DNA from: Gnomoniopsis sp. IMI 355080
Taxonomy: Eukaryota > Ascomycota > Sordariomycetes > Diaporthales > Gnomoniaceae
Assembly (NCBI GenBank): GCA_027946555.1
Contig: JAPEVC010000002.1
Location: 62,001 to 126,000 of the forward strand
Length of the DNA: 64,000 nt
Reading direction: 5' to 3'
Numbering within the stretch: the first letter of the stretch is position 1; every line of letters starts with the position of its first letter. Shown here piece by piece: positions 35,276-47,436 of this stretch. Made by a program: the position numbers and the translations under genes. A model generated the notes under the pieces. That model was not told where the DNA came from and searched no databases. It worked only from the letters and a program-made list of their open reading frames with translations.

Positions 35276-35626
35276 ATGTCTGGGTCATCTGCTCCCTTGC
35301 AAAGGGACGTCAAGTCCGCTCTGGAGACCAAGCCCCTCAAATTCGAGATCAAGACCGGTGGTGCTCGATATACGTGCCAGCTGCATACCGACCGCGCCAC
35401 ATAGTAAGTACATTTATTGCATTCTTCGCAAAACAAGCTTGAAAGAACGTTGGGAGCTTCGTAGACCAAGACATCGTGTCAACTTAGTTCACAAAATTCT
35501 ACGCCATACGCTATAATACCTAGTCAAATCAGCACTGACATTGGTCCTTGTAGTGAGCGAAGCAGGCCCGCTCGCAGCAGCTCGGCAGATTCTGTCAGCT
35601 CCTCGTCATCTTCCAACTCGAAGTAG
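35276..35626 (+). CDS. Two-exon gene for a 66-residue protein
   Basis: Exon 1 is 35276-35403 and exon 2 is 35554-35626. The 150-nt intron has a consensus GTAAGT donor, a GCACTGAC branch and a TTGTAG acceptor, and the phase-2 junction restores a Tyr codon. The product begins MSGSSAPLQRDVK, has a Lys-rich amphipathic stretch and a strand-like FEIKTGGARYTCQL near residues 26-39, and ends in a Ser-rich tail with an Arg-Ser-Arg-Pro start. Composition is protein-like and the exons would be missed by single-exon searches. I do not recognise a named family. The Ser-rich tail suggests phosphorylation (inference). Confidence 0.6.
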
Positions 35627-36548
35627 GCTGGAAAAGCAACACCCTCTCCAGATCAAGGCTATGACCCAAATTGGTGGAAATACGAGATACTTACCGAGGG
35701 CCTTCCGCGAGTTGACACCAGCAATCTTCCAATCTGGTTTCGAATTAGCAACCACGCAATGTCGCACAGAAATAGTACTTTACAAGTTTAGAAGTCAATA
35801 TACTGGTAGTGGCTGTGTGCGTCAGGGACCGATGGGACCTCAGACTGGGAACAATTGCACGATGGAAACAAGATGATTACCTCCCAGGTAACCCACCATG
35901 GAAGTTTTCAAGAATCCCAGTAGCACTAAAGCAACCAGGAGACATCAATGGTATTACATGATCATTTGATTCGCTGTTAAGATATATCGTTCTTATCAGA
36001 TAAACTTGTACTGTCTTGCAATTGTATCTCTAATTACTCTGGTGACTTCACGTCCCCGCTGGCAAACTGTTTGTCCAAGGATAGCTCGACAAGATAAATC
36101 CCTTGATATTCAATCTAATTAAATACCTACATAGGTAGTAAAATCAGTCGTATTCGCATGAGCTTATATATAAACTCGACCTCTAAAGCATATTAAAATA
36201 TTACCTAGGTGCTGTCAACACATTGCTCAAGATTTCAAGCTCTTGAGTTGGATCTATCCAGTCACTCCCTGGCTCAAAACTTGATACCTAGGTAATTGAC
36301 GCCAGAATAGTCGACGCTCTGTTAATCATCACTTCATTACAGGCACCTGTAAATTAGAAGGCAAACTGGGAGGGGCTCATGACAAGACAAAAGACAGGAG
36401 CCGTTAAACTGTAGGTCTTTCTTCTTCTACTCATGGCCCAGTATTATAATACAAATCTGACTGTTGACACCAGCATCCTCTGAAGAACTGGGTGATACAT
36501 TTGCTTCTTCTCCTTCTTAGCTATAGTCACTTTGGTGTGGCCTTCCAG
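35627..36548. other. Intergenic region
   Basis: AT-rich and without a convincing gene. An exact TACCTAGGTA lies at 36285-36294 and a one-mismatch copy at 36202-36211. Confidence 0.35.
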
Positions 36549-37834
36549 CTAATCCAATTCACATGCATGACAATCTGCCGAAGGTCCTTCGTGCCAGCCC
36601 TGAGGCACCAGAACGACACTGAAAGGAGCATCTTTAAGGAAATGCGGAGTAGAGCCATATTTGTTCCTATCATATTCATCACCACGAGCCCTGGAGGCGC
36701 AACGAGCAACCAGCTTGATGTCCAATTTCCGTAGTTTCTGCTGGAACAGCTCACTAGATAGGCGATAGAGTGGCTCGAACCATTCCTTGTTGGGTAGCCG
36801 CCGTGATTGAGGTACAAAACAAGTGTTTCCGGCGAGATGGATACATAAATGAAGTTCTATTCTGGGCCTGTTAGAACATCTCAGAATGATCGCTCATTCT
36901 TGAAACTGGACTTGCCTTGCACATTCGATAGTAATGACTTTAGCTTTATGCAAAAGATGGATAGGGGCGGCGGGCTTGTAGACAAGGAAACCTCGAGGCT
37001 ATCGGCCCCCCAGCGGTTTCCCAGGGGTTGTTCGGCAGCTAAGACAGTAGTCATGATCTTGATCAGGGGCCAGTCAGCAATTTAGCCCAGACCCAGACTC
37101 AGTAAGGTTTTGCTCACATAAACAATCGGAATTCTCGTACTCAGCACCCGCGGAACACCATTCAGGAATCTCTCCAATACTGTCATATCGGGGAAACTGA
37201 ACGCGAGTCTTGAGTATAACGACTCGCTCGCCTCGGTATACATTCGTTTACACACAAGTAGCGGTTTCGTGATACCCGCTTTGCCAGTAGGGCCATGGGA
37301 CGCGCGTCTGTAATTGCGCGAGTACCCGCTCACAAAAGACGAGTCGAAATCCTCAATGTAAGCCTGGAAGCACTTCTTGTGCATGCACCACGGAGAACCG
37401 TCCCACTTGTGGTGCAAGCCGTCGCCAAAGCCGCTGGGAGCATCTAGTGAAAATTCGGGCTGCGGAGCAGCTAGGTCTTGTATAGCGCCATCGATATCAC
37501 CCGGGTCATCGTATAGTTCGGGCTGGTTGGTGTTCCCAATATCCTGAGGCCCAGCCTCTGCGGCGGCCACAGCGGGATCCTGGGTCGCTGGAGAAGGCAG
37601 GCTGGTAGCTGGAGGACGGTGATGGTTGAATGCGTCTTTGTCGAGCAGGCATGGATAGTGCGATAGGTAAGAGTTTGGACCGAACAGGTAGATATGTTGC
37701 GTAGTGCCGTAGCCACGCCATAGTTGTAGGTAGATATGCCGGCGGATATCCAGCGGAAGCATGATAAAAAGAGGCGATTGTTGCTGCGAGTCTGCGTCGC
37801 CAAAATGAATATCATTACTGGTCGGCTGTTCCAT
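36549..37834 (-). CDS. DUF7730-type protein 2, 3' exon structure uncertain
   Basis: The first exon is clear: ATG at 37834, MLPLDIRRHIYLQLW at about residues 25-39 and LVCKRMYTEASESLYS near 195-210, the same two family marks as the gene at 11528. An uninterrupted frame stops at 37082, but protein-like sequence continues. A GTGAGC donor (37117) and TGCTGAC...AAG acceptor (37058) would skip that stop and lead into an exon 37057-36916 with SLEVSLSTSPPPLS. A GC-type donor (AAG|GCAAGT) follows. A last exon, 36867-36549, reads RIELHLCIHLAGN, PNKEWFEPLYRL and WHEGPSADCHACELD. Joined this way the frame is off by one base between the last two exons. So either one splice choice is wrong or the gene carries a frameshift. 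Function unknown. Confidence 0.55.
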
Positions 37835-38356
37835 GTTGTTTGAGACTGTCTACCTCAGTAGCCAAATGTGCTGACTGATTATGATGGAAGTCAAGATTTG
37901 GTGAGGGTCAAGTTCCTGTCTATTGTTGCTTCTACGCAGGAGGCAGCTTGCAGCTGCAAGTGAGAAAAGAAGTATTAGAACGTCAAATCCAGGTCTTCAG
38001 CCGCGAAACTATTATGTAAGCACGAATGTGTGGTGTGGATAAGTCTGAATTAACGGGTGAAGGGTACCTATTAGCTTGATCGCACCTTCTACGTTTTCTA
38101 TCAATCACAGACCCCTTTGCTCATCTACATAGTTATCTAGATACTTTGACTAGGTAGCCTGAGCTTTCTGTAAGCTTTATTCAGGGAATATTCTTGTGTA
38201 TTCTCAGCTGTCTCAGGGGTCACTACTAGGTCTCCGTTATGGCGTGAGTGTCATAATGTAGGTACTACTAGCTCATCTTCTCAAATTTTACTAACTCTAT
38301 AATTGAAGCAATTTCTATCAAATAATCCCGTCAATCATAAGCCTCCTAACATCTAT
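37835..38356. other. Intergenic region
   Basis: Promoter of the DUF7730-type gene 2 on the left side and 3' flank of the EthD-like gene on the right. Nothing else recognised. Confidence 0.3.
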
Positions 38357-38856
38357 CTAGGCACTTGAGATTGGCAGGACAGGCCGAGGCATCTCATCAG
38401 ATGTGAACATCAGTGTCTGGTGTCCCAATAAAAGGTGGCCCAGCTTTGTGTTCGCGATGACTGGGACATCCTTCTCCAGTTCCGGGAACTCGGGGTCCTC
38501 CCTCAGCTTGACCATATCAGTTGGATCACGAATCCAGTATGACACGATAGCATCGTAATCGGGGACTGTCCACTCGGGTTGCTTCATCTTATTCTTGATA
38601 AAGTCGCCTTGGCGCTCGCGGTAAATTGGGTTGGTGACCATCTTCCGGCAAAAGTTAGCACCGATTTCGTGCAAGGAAAACTTAGAGAGGACTTCTGACA
38701 TACAACGGCGTATTGAAGGATGCCATTTCTCTTGACAATCGGTGCCGCCTTAGGAGCATAGACCTCGGTCATATATTTGGTGAATTCTTCGGAGGACTTC
38801 TGGTCATTCTTGTAGATGAACACATCAAACTTGAAGATGGGGTGCTGGGCGGCCAT
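38357..38856 (-). CDS. EthD-domain-like small protein
   Basis: Exons 38856-38704 and 38641-38357 give 145 residues. The 62-nt intron has a GTATGT donor, a GCTAAC branch and an AAG end, with a phase-0 junction. The order is a first strand FKFDVFIYK, the helix SSEEFTKYMTEVYAPKAAPI, then DAIVSYWIRDPTDMVKLREDPEF, matching the dimeric alpha/beta-barrel EthD pattern (PF07110) of fungal proteins often tied to aromatic polyketide or degradation pathways. Here there is no polyketide cluster nearby, so the role is open. No signal peptide. Confidence 0.75.
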
Positions 38857-40055
38857 GACTGACTATTTCGCGATCGTGCTGCTTTTGGGCTTTCTGTTGT
38901 GAGAACCTTCCGATTTTGAACGGGAAGAGCATATCGGCAGCTTTTATTATCGAATCTTGATACATAGTGGCGCTGCCCATAAGGTACCCAATACATAGAA
39001 ACTTGCAGAGTTGGATTTGAATCCATGTCCCAACAACAATCCTGCCACCTTAATACTACGGTATGCTGTTGGTTCTATGGAGTTTGGTTTCGTTGGTTGG
39101 GCTGGCTCGGGCTCCACACTGTGTGGTTCCTACAGTACTCCATACAGCATCTGAGAAAGCAACTGGAGTGAAGAGATACCCCGGAAACACCCCAAGTCCT
39201 GTACAATATTGGATGGATTCGAGTATCCGCGCCGACGATCCAATGGTATTTCCTCCTGCCATAGTACTATAGTGGCATTTATAGTCCTGAAGTCCTCATC
39301 TTCGCTCTAAAGATATGTTCAAGACGCTGGGCAGACTACATACTACTTCCTAAATATGTGGAATAAAAAGATTGCAATAACGCTCACTGCAACTCCCGAG
39401 GCTAGTGTTCATTTAATGGTCCACAGAGTAGGCTCATACTATAGTATTGTTCTTTTGGCCAAGTTTGCGTGGCAAGTCAGTCTCAATTGCACTGAACACT
39501 TTGAGTGCTTTTTGGTCTGTCACTCACCTGATCCAACAATCTCCTTCCAGCCATGTATCTACGTCAACGGCATTTTGGAAACAGGTAGACATCCAAAACA
39601 GCGTCTCATTGTTATGGTGATCCTGGAAATGTCTATGAGAGCAACGAGACGGCCCGAAGTTGTATACAGTCCTAGTTGCATAGTATTCATGATCGTTGCC
39701 TTTGTACTTGAGCCTGCTGGGCTTGGCCTGGACCTCACAGTGCGCTCGAAATGTCTTCGATCAGGTTGTTGCAGAGCACTGAACACTTACCTGTTTGACA
39801 AGCCTTTTAAGTTTTTTCTGGTTGTCTGAGAATAAATTGCGATACCTATATCGAAGATGTCCCGTGTGTGTAACACAACTGAGTGAGAGGTTTGGAACTA
39901 ATATGTACTAGCTGCGCAGGTGGGTATCCTGATAAACATTTGCGAGACGTTGACTTTCCCCAATACTAATTGAAAACACTCTCTCACAAATGCCGATGCT
40001 CGTTCTCTTTACCTATGTAGAACTTTGTCTGAATGTAACAAATGCCATCGCCCAT
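38857..40055. other. Intergenic region
   Basis: About 1.2 kb. A minus-strand frame (39528-39757) is open without an ATG, has four cysteines and ends at a GTGAGT donor-like site, so it may be an exon of an unplaced small gene, but no start or signal peptide could be joined. Confidence 0.3.
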
Positions 40056-43000
40056 TCAGGCCATATGCACCGCAGAGATGGTACCGGCCAAGAGCATCGT
40101 CTCTACTTTCCTCATCAAATCCGAGATCCCGAAAGGCTTTGAGAGCACATCGTCCATGCCGCTCTGTCTAGCCGTTGCCATTTGTTGATCCCTCACGTTC
40201 GCCGTCACTGCGATCACTGGCACATGCCCCACGATCTCTCCTGAGGCTTCCATCTTACGAAGCTCGCTGACACAAGTCAAGCCGTCCATTCTTGGCATCT
40301 CCAGGTCCATGAGAATGATGTCCAGGGGCTTGCCCTGCGCATCAGCCTCATCTCCAGGCTCAGTTTCGGTGGACTTGTTTTTGTAGAAATGGGTCGTTCG
40401 CAGAAACGCCAACGCTTCCAACCCATCATTCGCGAGGTTGACCTTGCATCCTATCTTCTTGAGCTGGTTTTCCAGCACGCGTTGGTTGATGAGATTATCC
40501 TCCACCACAAGGATCGTTATCTTGTTCGGGTCAAACTTCTTCCTAGCCTTCGCTGCTACTAAGCTGGCTCCCTGTCCTCCAACCGAGGCAATATCTTGCC
40601 TTTGAGGCGCAAGCTGCTGCTGAAGACCGTCGTCTCCGCCAAGATGGCGCTCGATTGGTAATATATCGACCGCTGCGCCACCCGGCGATCCGCAGCGTCG
40701 AGCCTGCACATAGAAGGCAAAAATGCTTCCTTCTCCGGCTTTGGAAGTGACGCCTATTTGACCACCATGAAGCTCTGACAGGCGCTTGGAAATGAAAAGT
40801 CCAAGACCGCTACCGCCGTATTGCGCGTGAGTACGCGGAGAAGCTTGCTGGAACCTTCTGAACAAGATTTGCTTCTCCTCATCAGTGAGGCCACACCCAG
40901 TATCCTGTACTTTGAACCGTATGTAAAGCGGTTCTCCATCCCCCCAACCTTCTTCCGCCGAGGAACCCGACTTCGCGTTGTTCATTGGAGCGAACTGGAA
41001 TTCCGGAATATGGTCGAGCACCGGTGGCTCAAGTGAGGCTCCGACGGCCACACTTAGCAAGCGTTTCGTGGAAGGTGCCGTGAACTTGATCGCGTTGGTC
41101 AAAAGATTGATGAGAATTTGTAAAACTCTACTGGGGTCTAGATTAACCCAATCAATGTTGTGTTCCTTGTACGAGGCATGAACCTCGAATTCTGTCTGTA
41201 TATCCTTGGCCTGCAGTTCCGAATCAAACATCTTCAATGCACGACCTAGAATTTGTTCCGGTTGTGAGGGTATGGGGGTGATCAGAAGTAAGTTCGAGTC
41301 GAGCTTCGAAATGGTGAGAATGTCATCTACGATTGACTTCTGATGCTGAACACATAACAAGATCGTCTGTGCCGACTCCAGACTGGATTCCATCATATCT
41401 TCGGATGGAGACACGCCTTTGCTAAGGCAGTCCACCAAAGTTGTTGAGATGTTATCGGCGCACTGCAGTATTGCGCTTAGTGGATTACGCATCTCGTGGC
41501 TGGTGATGTCGATGAACTCGTTTTGCTGTCGGCGTGTCTCCTCGGCTTCCCGAAGCTGATGCTCCTGGAGGTTTTGCGCCCATCTGGCATTCGACACGTC
41601 CGTGATCGATCCCATCACTGATCGCAACGACCCATCGGAGCTTAGCTCAGGCTGTGCAATGAACGCCACCCAATACTCCATTGATTGTCCGTGTGGGTTG
41701 ATGGGCTTCGCACCCCGTTGCTTAAGCTGTATCTCCCCAGACCAGGGTTGATGTTCATTGGCCAGTCGCTGCCAGCCGCCCTCTATGGTCTTGATACTGT
41801 TCGGCATTATGAAGTCCATCCATGAAAGTTCGTACTGGCTGTCTCTAGGTAAACCCGTCATCTCGAAGAATCGCTCGTTTGCCTCACGCAGAATACCAGC
41901 GGGGCTGATGAAGAACATACCCAAGGGTGAAAGCTCTGTCATTCTTCGGAGACGGCTCGCTTGGAGGTGTAACTGTTGTGACAGCTTTTCTGTAGACATG
42001 AATCAGAAAATTCAAAGTTGTAAGATACATTATTCTTGGGGTTTGGTCAGAAGTCAACGACGAACCTTTTTCCAAGTGCGCAGACTCGAAAGCATCTGTG
42101 ATCCGACGAGTGTCCTCTTCGAACAGAATGGTGGATGCCAAAGATGTTGAAAGCTGTCGGTTAAGCATGGTCGCGAATGCCCGATACTCTTCATCATATG
42201 GCCTGCGAGGGTTGACACCTAATACAAGAAACGCAAGGACATTATCGGCATTGGTCGGCCGCACTGGAAAGATGATAGCTTCTTTACAGGGATCTCCAAA
42301 GCCACGCCACTCAATGCCATCGAGAAGAGCCTCAGGCAGTGTACCATCTCGAACACGGAGTAGAGTTGGCTCCCGTGTGCGCATGGCCTCTCGAAAGCTC
42401 GGAACGAAGCCCTCTAGGCTTCGTCTAAGGTCAAGTTGCTGAGGAGTAGCGATGTGGCCATCTGGTACGCCAATGGATCCCTCGAAATGACAGGTTTTGA
42501 GGGACATAGAAGAGTCAGACGCCGACGAGGAATGTTCTCCATCATCGTCGTCACCGACAGAATACAACAGAGCAAATGGTGTGTCTCGTGGATTTGTGTC
42601 CAGGCTCTGCAATACAAGTTTCCAAAATTGTTTGACCGTCTTGGCAGACGATGTGTGGTCTCCAACAGCGTTAACAGTTCTCATTCTTCGTTGATTCAAA
42701 ACCATAGATGTGGTTTGGAAAGGAGAGTTATAAAAGCCGAGCAACTCTTGAGTTGAGCTCGAATATACGGGAACGTATTGCCATGAATAATACGTTTCCT
42801 CGAGCATCCCATGTCTGTAGATTGATAAGAAGTCGTTGTCTTTCCTAACACTAACGCCGGTGCGACCACATTCTTCGAACAGAGGACCGCAGTATTCCCA
42901 TATTTCGGCGAAGAAATCGGCAAAGTCGGTACCCATCAGCGTTGGATGCTTGTTACCAGCAACATCTGCGGCGTAGGCCTCGTTGTAGATGACAGTAAGC

Positions 43001-43932
43001 TTGCATCCCCAGAAAAGCGCAGCTGGGTGAGGATAAGTCATTACGAGATTGGCAATCTGACGAAACTCTGGAGACCATTGATCCATCGGGCCCAGAGATG
43101 TGGCGCTCCAGTCAATGGTTCGAACGTATTCGAGATGCGTAGAAAGTCGCCCTTGGGGCTCAGGCGCAGTCCAGTCGAGGGTGTTTCTCTCGGATAAAGA
43201 GTGCAGGTTGATAGAGATATTCTTTGAAGACTTTGAATTTCCGGTTTTGACGGACCCAGAATTATCAGTGGGTTGTCTCGGGTAGAATATAGGTGACAGG
43301 TGGACGTCGTCTTCTTCAACCAGTGGTCCACTAGTGATGGAACAGACGTCGTTACCCGTACAGGCCTCTTCATTTTCTAAACTCCCTTTAGGGTTTCTAG
43401 TCTTGTTACTTGCGACTATTGGCAGCGCGCCACCAAGTGCCACCTCCGGAGGTGTTCCAGAAGAAAGATCAAGTGGTGGCTGCTTCTCTGCCTTCCACTG
43501 TCGATTTCCACTGATTAGCCTCCAACGCTTGTGCACCGTCGAGCCAGTCCAAAGTAGGTCTTGGTAGCGGAATGATAGAGGATAAACATCTTTTGAGTCG
43601 TCATGAGTCGTGACTCCTGTGGCCCAAGCCTTGAAGTCATGGTGCGTGACAGTGGCCTCGACACCCAGATAGTTATCTTCCCGAGGAAGTCCCTGATTGC
43701 CATGCGCAGAGCCATCACAAACTTCTGCAGTGGAAGTGTGTCCAAGAACCGCGTCAAGGAGTCGTTCATGAGTCTTGAGGGCCAGGTTGCAGAAAATTGG
43801 GTCAATGGTCGAGGTAATGATCGGAGATGGATCGTCAGGGTCTAGATCTAGCACAAAGGTCGGCCTCGAGTCGGCATCAAGGACTGCCTTTATGCTAAGA
43901 CCACCAAAGACATCTTCTGTTGATATATCCAT
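40056..43932 (-). CDS. Hybrid histidine kinase with PAS domains
   Basis: Exons 43932-42066 and 41989-40056 give 1266 residues; the 76-nt intron has a GTTCGT donor and TCTACAG acceptor, phase 1. The N-terminal half includes an atypical PAS-like region near 270-410 (TIDWSATSLGPMDQWSPEFRQ, then IYNEAYAADV). A PAS with a PAC-like tail is at about 645-760 (MGSITDVS). The phospho-acceptor His is in ITSHEMRNPLSA (His787). The ATPase has NLLTNAIKF, DTGCGL and GSGLGLFISKRL. The C-terminal receiver has VEDNLINQ and the acceptor Asp in LMDLEMPRMDG (Asp1184). It is a cytosolic sensor kinase that would pass phosphate to an Ypd1-type phosphotransfer protein. No transmembrane segment is seen. The signal is unknown. 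Confidence 0.95.
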
Positions 43933-45439
43933 CGCAAGTCCTTGAAAGAGGCCAATGTCTCTGTTGCGGAAATTAGGTTGACGTAGGCGCTGGAAGTACT
44001 TGTGCTTTGGTCCTTCTGTATTAGCGACTCAGCACAAAAGCATGTGCCACTACACGGGAACGTGTTTTGAGACCCGGGGGCCGGCACATTGGATTATTCA
44101 GGCAGAGTCGGTCGTATCGCCTCAAATCTATAAGGTGGCGCGTAGTGAGCAACTGTGTCGAGGGAGGAACAATGTGGATCGCTTGAAAATGACCAGAAGT
44201 CAGGTCTTGTGGGCCCACAATGAGATATGCCGCAGAATCCTGATGCGGCCCTGTCATAGCGCTAGCCAGGCTCGCTGATCTTCAACTCGCAGCTTGAGCT
44301 GGATCAGCTCCTCCGTATTACATACTGTATGTACTGTACCTGACTTACAGGCCATTCATTGCGTAGAGCTGCCTGCCCGTCTCTTTGGGCTCACACCGGA
44401 AGCCTTCTTCTTAATTTGTCACAAAGATGTTTTACTCTTGACATCAGAAATTTCGTCATCTGTCTTCAAGTAGTAGACATGATACAGTCAGAATCAAGCA
44501 TCTGGCCATCGTGTGCGCAGATGCAAAGACATATTTGCATACTTCATAGTTTTAGGTCGGACGACAGGTCTGTACGCCGTAAATACTGGACGCCGCATTG
44601 TCCATTAGCCATTGTTCCCATAGGCCTAATGATATCCACTCGACGATCTGGCTGGCAGGCTGGCGTGTAACCCTGGTTAATCTCCGCCCAACTTCTGTGC
44701 CGAACCCTTCCAAGGTTGTAGTCAGTTATGATTTGACGTCGAAAGGTGGAGAGAGACCTTGACGGCTTCATATGATCCCTTTGAGTTGTACAAGATGTAC
44801 CGTAGATATTTGCGGCAATTGATATAACACCATTATTACACACAAACTTCGGGAATCAAGCAAAGCTTACACTCGAACAGAGTAATCGAGGGTGCTTTGG
44901 TAGGGTAACTTACTAGAACTAGCACTATAATCCTCGAATCCTTCGCTAGGCGATATTACTCCCTAGCCCAGACCAAGTATATTCGGGTAATGTTTGTCCC
45001 CTCCCCGCTCAAAATAGAAAGAAGCCTTTGCAACCGATACTGTCCCTCTTATTCTTTTTTTAATATATTATTCAATTTTCACAACGCAGCAGCGATAAAA
45101 ATCCCGGAGAAATACGAGAAACACTAGAATCACGAGAAATACTCGTCGGCATGTATAAAGAGAGGGAATGGGGTACATGGCTGATTACGTGGGATATCCT
45201 TGTCGGATTAGCGCTCCATCGCACACACGACTAGTTTGGAGGCAGATATGATAGCGCAGCAACGAACCCTAAAACCTGCGGCTCTTGCAGGCCCCTGGTT
45301 TCACTCAACGTCACCTCACGAGTCTAATCAGCTAATCTAAAGTACTCCTCGACATCTTCACCTCAGCCGCCATCCACATCCAAATCATTTGCGAGTCTGT
45401 CCTACAACAGGGTCTCTTACAATTACCAGGAGGATCTCG
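43933..45439. other. Intergenic region
   Basis: About 1.5 kb holding the promoters of the divergent histidine kinase and DUF7730-type gene 3. AT-rich stretch near 45050-45080. No gene recognised. Confidence 0.35.
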
Positions 45440-46263
45440 ATGCCTGTTGACGAATTGCCTTCATACCGAAGTCGTGATCGTTTCGTTCGATATCAACTGC
45501 ACAATAACTTCCCGGAGGAGGGATCACTGGAAGCGCGGCGGTGAGGGTGGTTTCTAAACACCTATACTCACCCCTGCCACTTTTACTGAGTCTAAACAGA
45601 TATACATTGAATCAATCCGCATCCCCATTATTGCGTCTTCCATCCGAGCTACGCCTGCAGATATATCAGCTGCTTCTCGGCGGTCGTCAAGTACACATTC
45701 GATTTGTACCGTGGAAGTTCAAGCGCCATGTGAAGCGCAATAAGACGGACAAGGATTCTATCAAAGGCCATTTTCGATACGAAGTACTGCCTTATAAGCA
45801 AGACCCATGGGTGTCGAGCGTTGAGCAGTTGTGGCAGGCCGCGGCCTCGTCTCCACAGGCGGCTGGAGGCAGACTGACGCTGCTATCTGGCGTATGCCGT
45901 CAGCTGTATCATGAGACCTCCCTGCTTCCACAGAATCTCAATACTTGGTCTTTTGAGAGTGTCCATATGATGGAAAGATACGTCTTGAAGGAGAGCCGGA
46001 TGCCATTACAACAACGGCGGGCCATAGAAATTCTCTATTGCAAAGAGAGGCTTCCCCGGGAGATTCGCAATAAATTCAAAAACTTGAAGGTAATCATATG
46101 GAAAGATGATGAGAGTCTCAGGTGGCAAGAACTTGACTTGTTTCCGGACGTTGCATGGAAAGATAGCAAAGAACTTCTAGAACGGTCTTGGCGGTGGCAC
46201 TCAGGGGGAAGGACTTCCATGTATCTCCCGGCGTCGCATACATCACACAACGAGATATGTTGA
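45440..46263 (+). CDS. DUF7730-type protein 3
   Basis: Exons 45440-45540 and 45600-46263 give 254 residues. The 59-nt intron (GTGAGG to TAAACAG) joins in phase 2 and supplies an ATG; the second-exon frame alone starts only at a GTG. Family marks are LLRLPSELRLQIYQLLLGG near residue 45-60, VCRQLYHETSLLP near 140 and a closing aromatic strand LNTWSFES. The C-terminal part holds EIRNKFKNLKVIIW. It is shorter than protein 1, and the sequence between the marks is basic. Biochemical function unknown. Confidence 0.72.
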
Positions 46264-47436
46264 ATCACCTACAACCTTAGTCAACGGGAAGGGTATCAGT
46301 GTCTCGGTAACATCGATTGACTTCCCTATTGGAAACTTTATTTGGCCTTCTAGGAATAACAAGGGGCTTGCTTCCAAGAACATTCGTCAGCCGCTTCAGT
46401 TACCCAGGTAGTACTCGACCTTTGCATTGGTAAAATGGTGTCATTGGTGAAAACATAGCAGCGCCGATACACCGAAAAAAGACAAAAAACTCGTCGTGCT
46501 CCACGGCAAGACCACCATAAGTAGGCGGAGGCGAGCCCTTCTGATTGGGCGATGCATCAAAATTCTGTTCACCAGCGCAGCATCCTCAAAGGCCGCTTAA
46601 TCACCAATAATTGCTGGAGCTCTCGCGCGGAAGATCCTGATATGTGGCGCTACAGCGTGAGTAGCGACAATGGTGTAGCACCGTCCCATACGCAGCCTAT
46701 TCAGAATAGATCTTTTTGAATCCTTGTAAATTTTCATCAGGCTGGTCAGCGAAGCAATTCTCACTGGGTCTGCGTTGTCAACCACGAGGACGACTGCACC
46801 AAGGCGTGGTGCTAAATGTTATCCATGGCTTCGGACAACGACAATATATAATAAGTGGGATACGTCACGGTGTGGACTCGATGTGAGATGCACTTGAAAA
46901 AAATCCGAGCTTTTCCATTCATCTCGCTATGTTCATGGCCCAATCCTTTCTTTCTTCACAGTATATAATTACACACTGCCTTCAGAAGACAATGTAACAG
47001 CAAGGCTCGAACAGATTTTTATGAAGACATGTCATTTCTGCTGATATCTGATGAGAGCATTCTATCAATACTTGGTGCCCTGAGGATCCCACTTCATTTC
47101 CAGATGCCTCCATCAACCTATGAAGACTGAGAATGTGTGCAGCGGCTTACGACCTAGTAGAACACGTAGTATGTTTCGAGAGACGAATGAAAGGACTATA
47201 AGTACCCAGGTACTTACCGCAATTGAGTATTTGTTTGGCTGAAGGGGGGAGGGGATGGGGCGCTTCGTGGTAACTTGCCCCTAACCCTCTGCCATTGAGG
47301 CATGAGGTATACTTGCAGCGACATGTCCCATGTGCACAAGTTCGCCACCAGGCTGGAGGCAACCGCCAACAACGCGTTCCACGGTACTCCCTGACTGCAT
47401 CTCAAACTACATTTCGAGATTCAAACAGCAAACAAT
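46264..47436. other. Intergenic region
   Basis: About 1.2 kb with no recognisable gene; short minus-strand frames at 46597 and 47147 have no motif. Confidence 0.3.

Noticed and set aside
36720..36830. A second tRNA suggested by a GGTTCGAGCC string on the minus strand
   Set aside because: No matching acceptor or anticodon arm; the string lies in a protein-like open frame.
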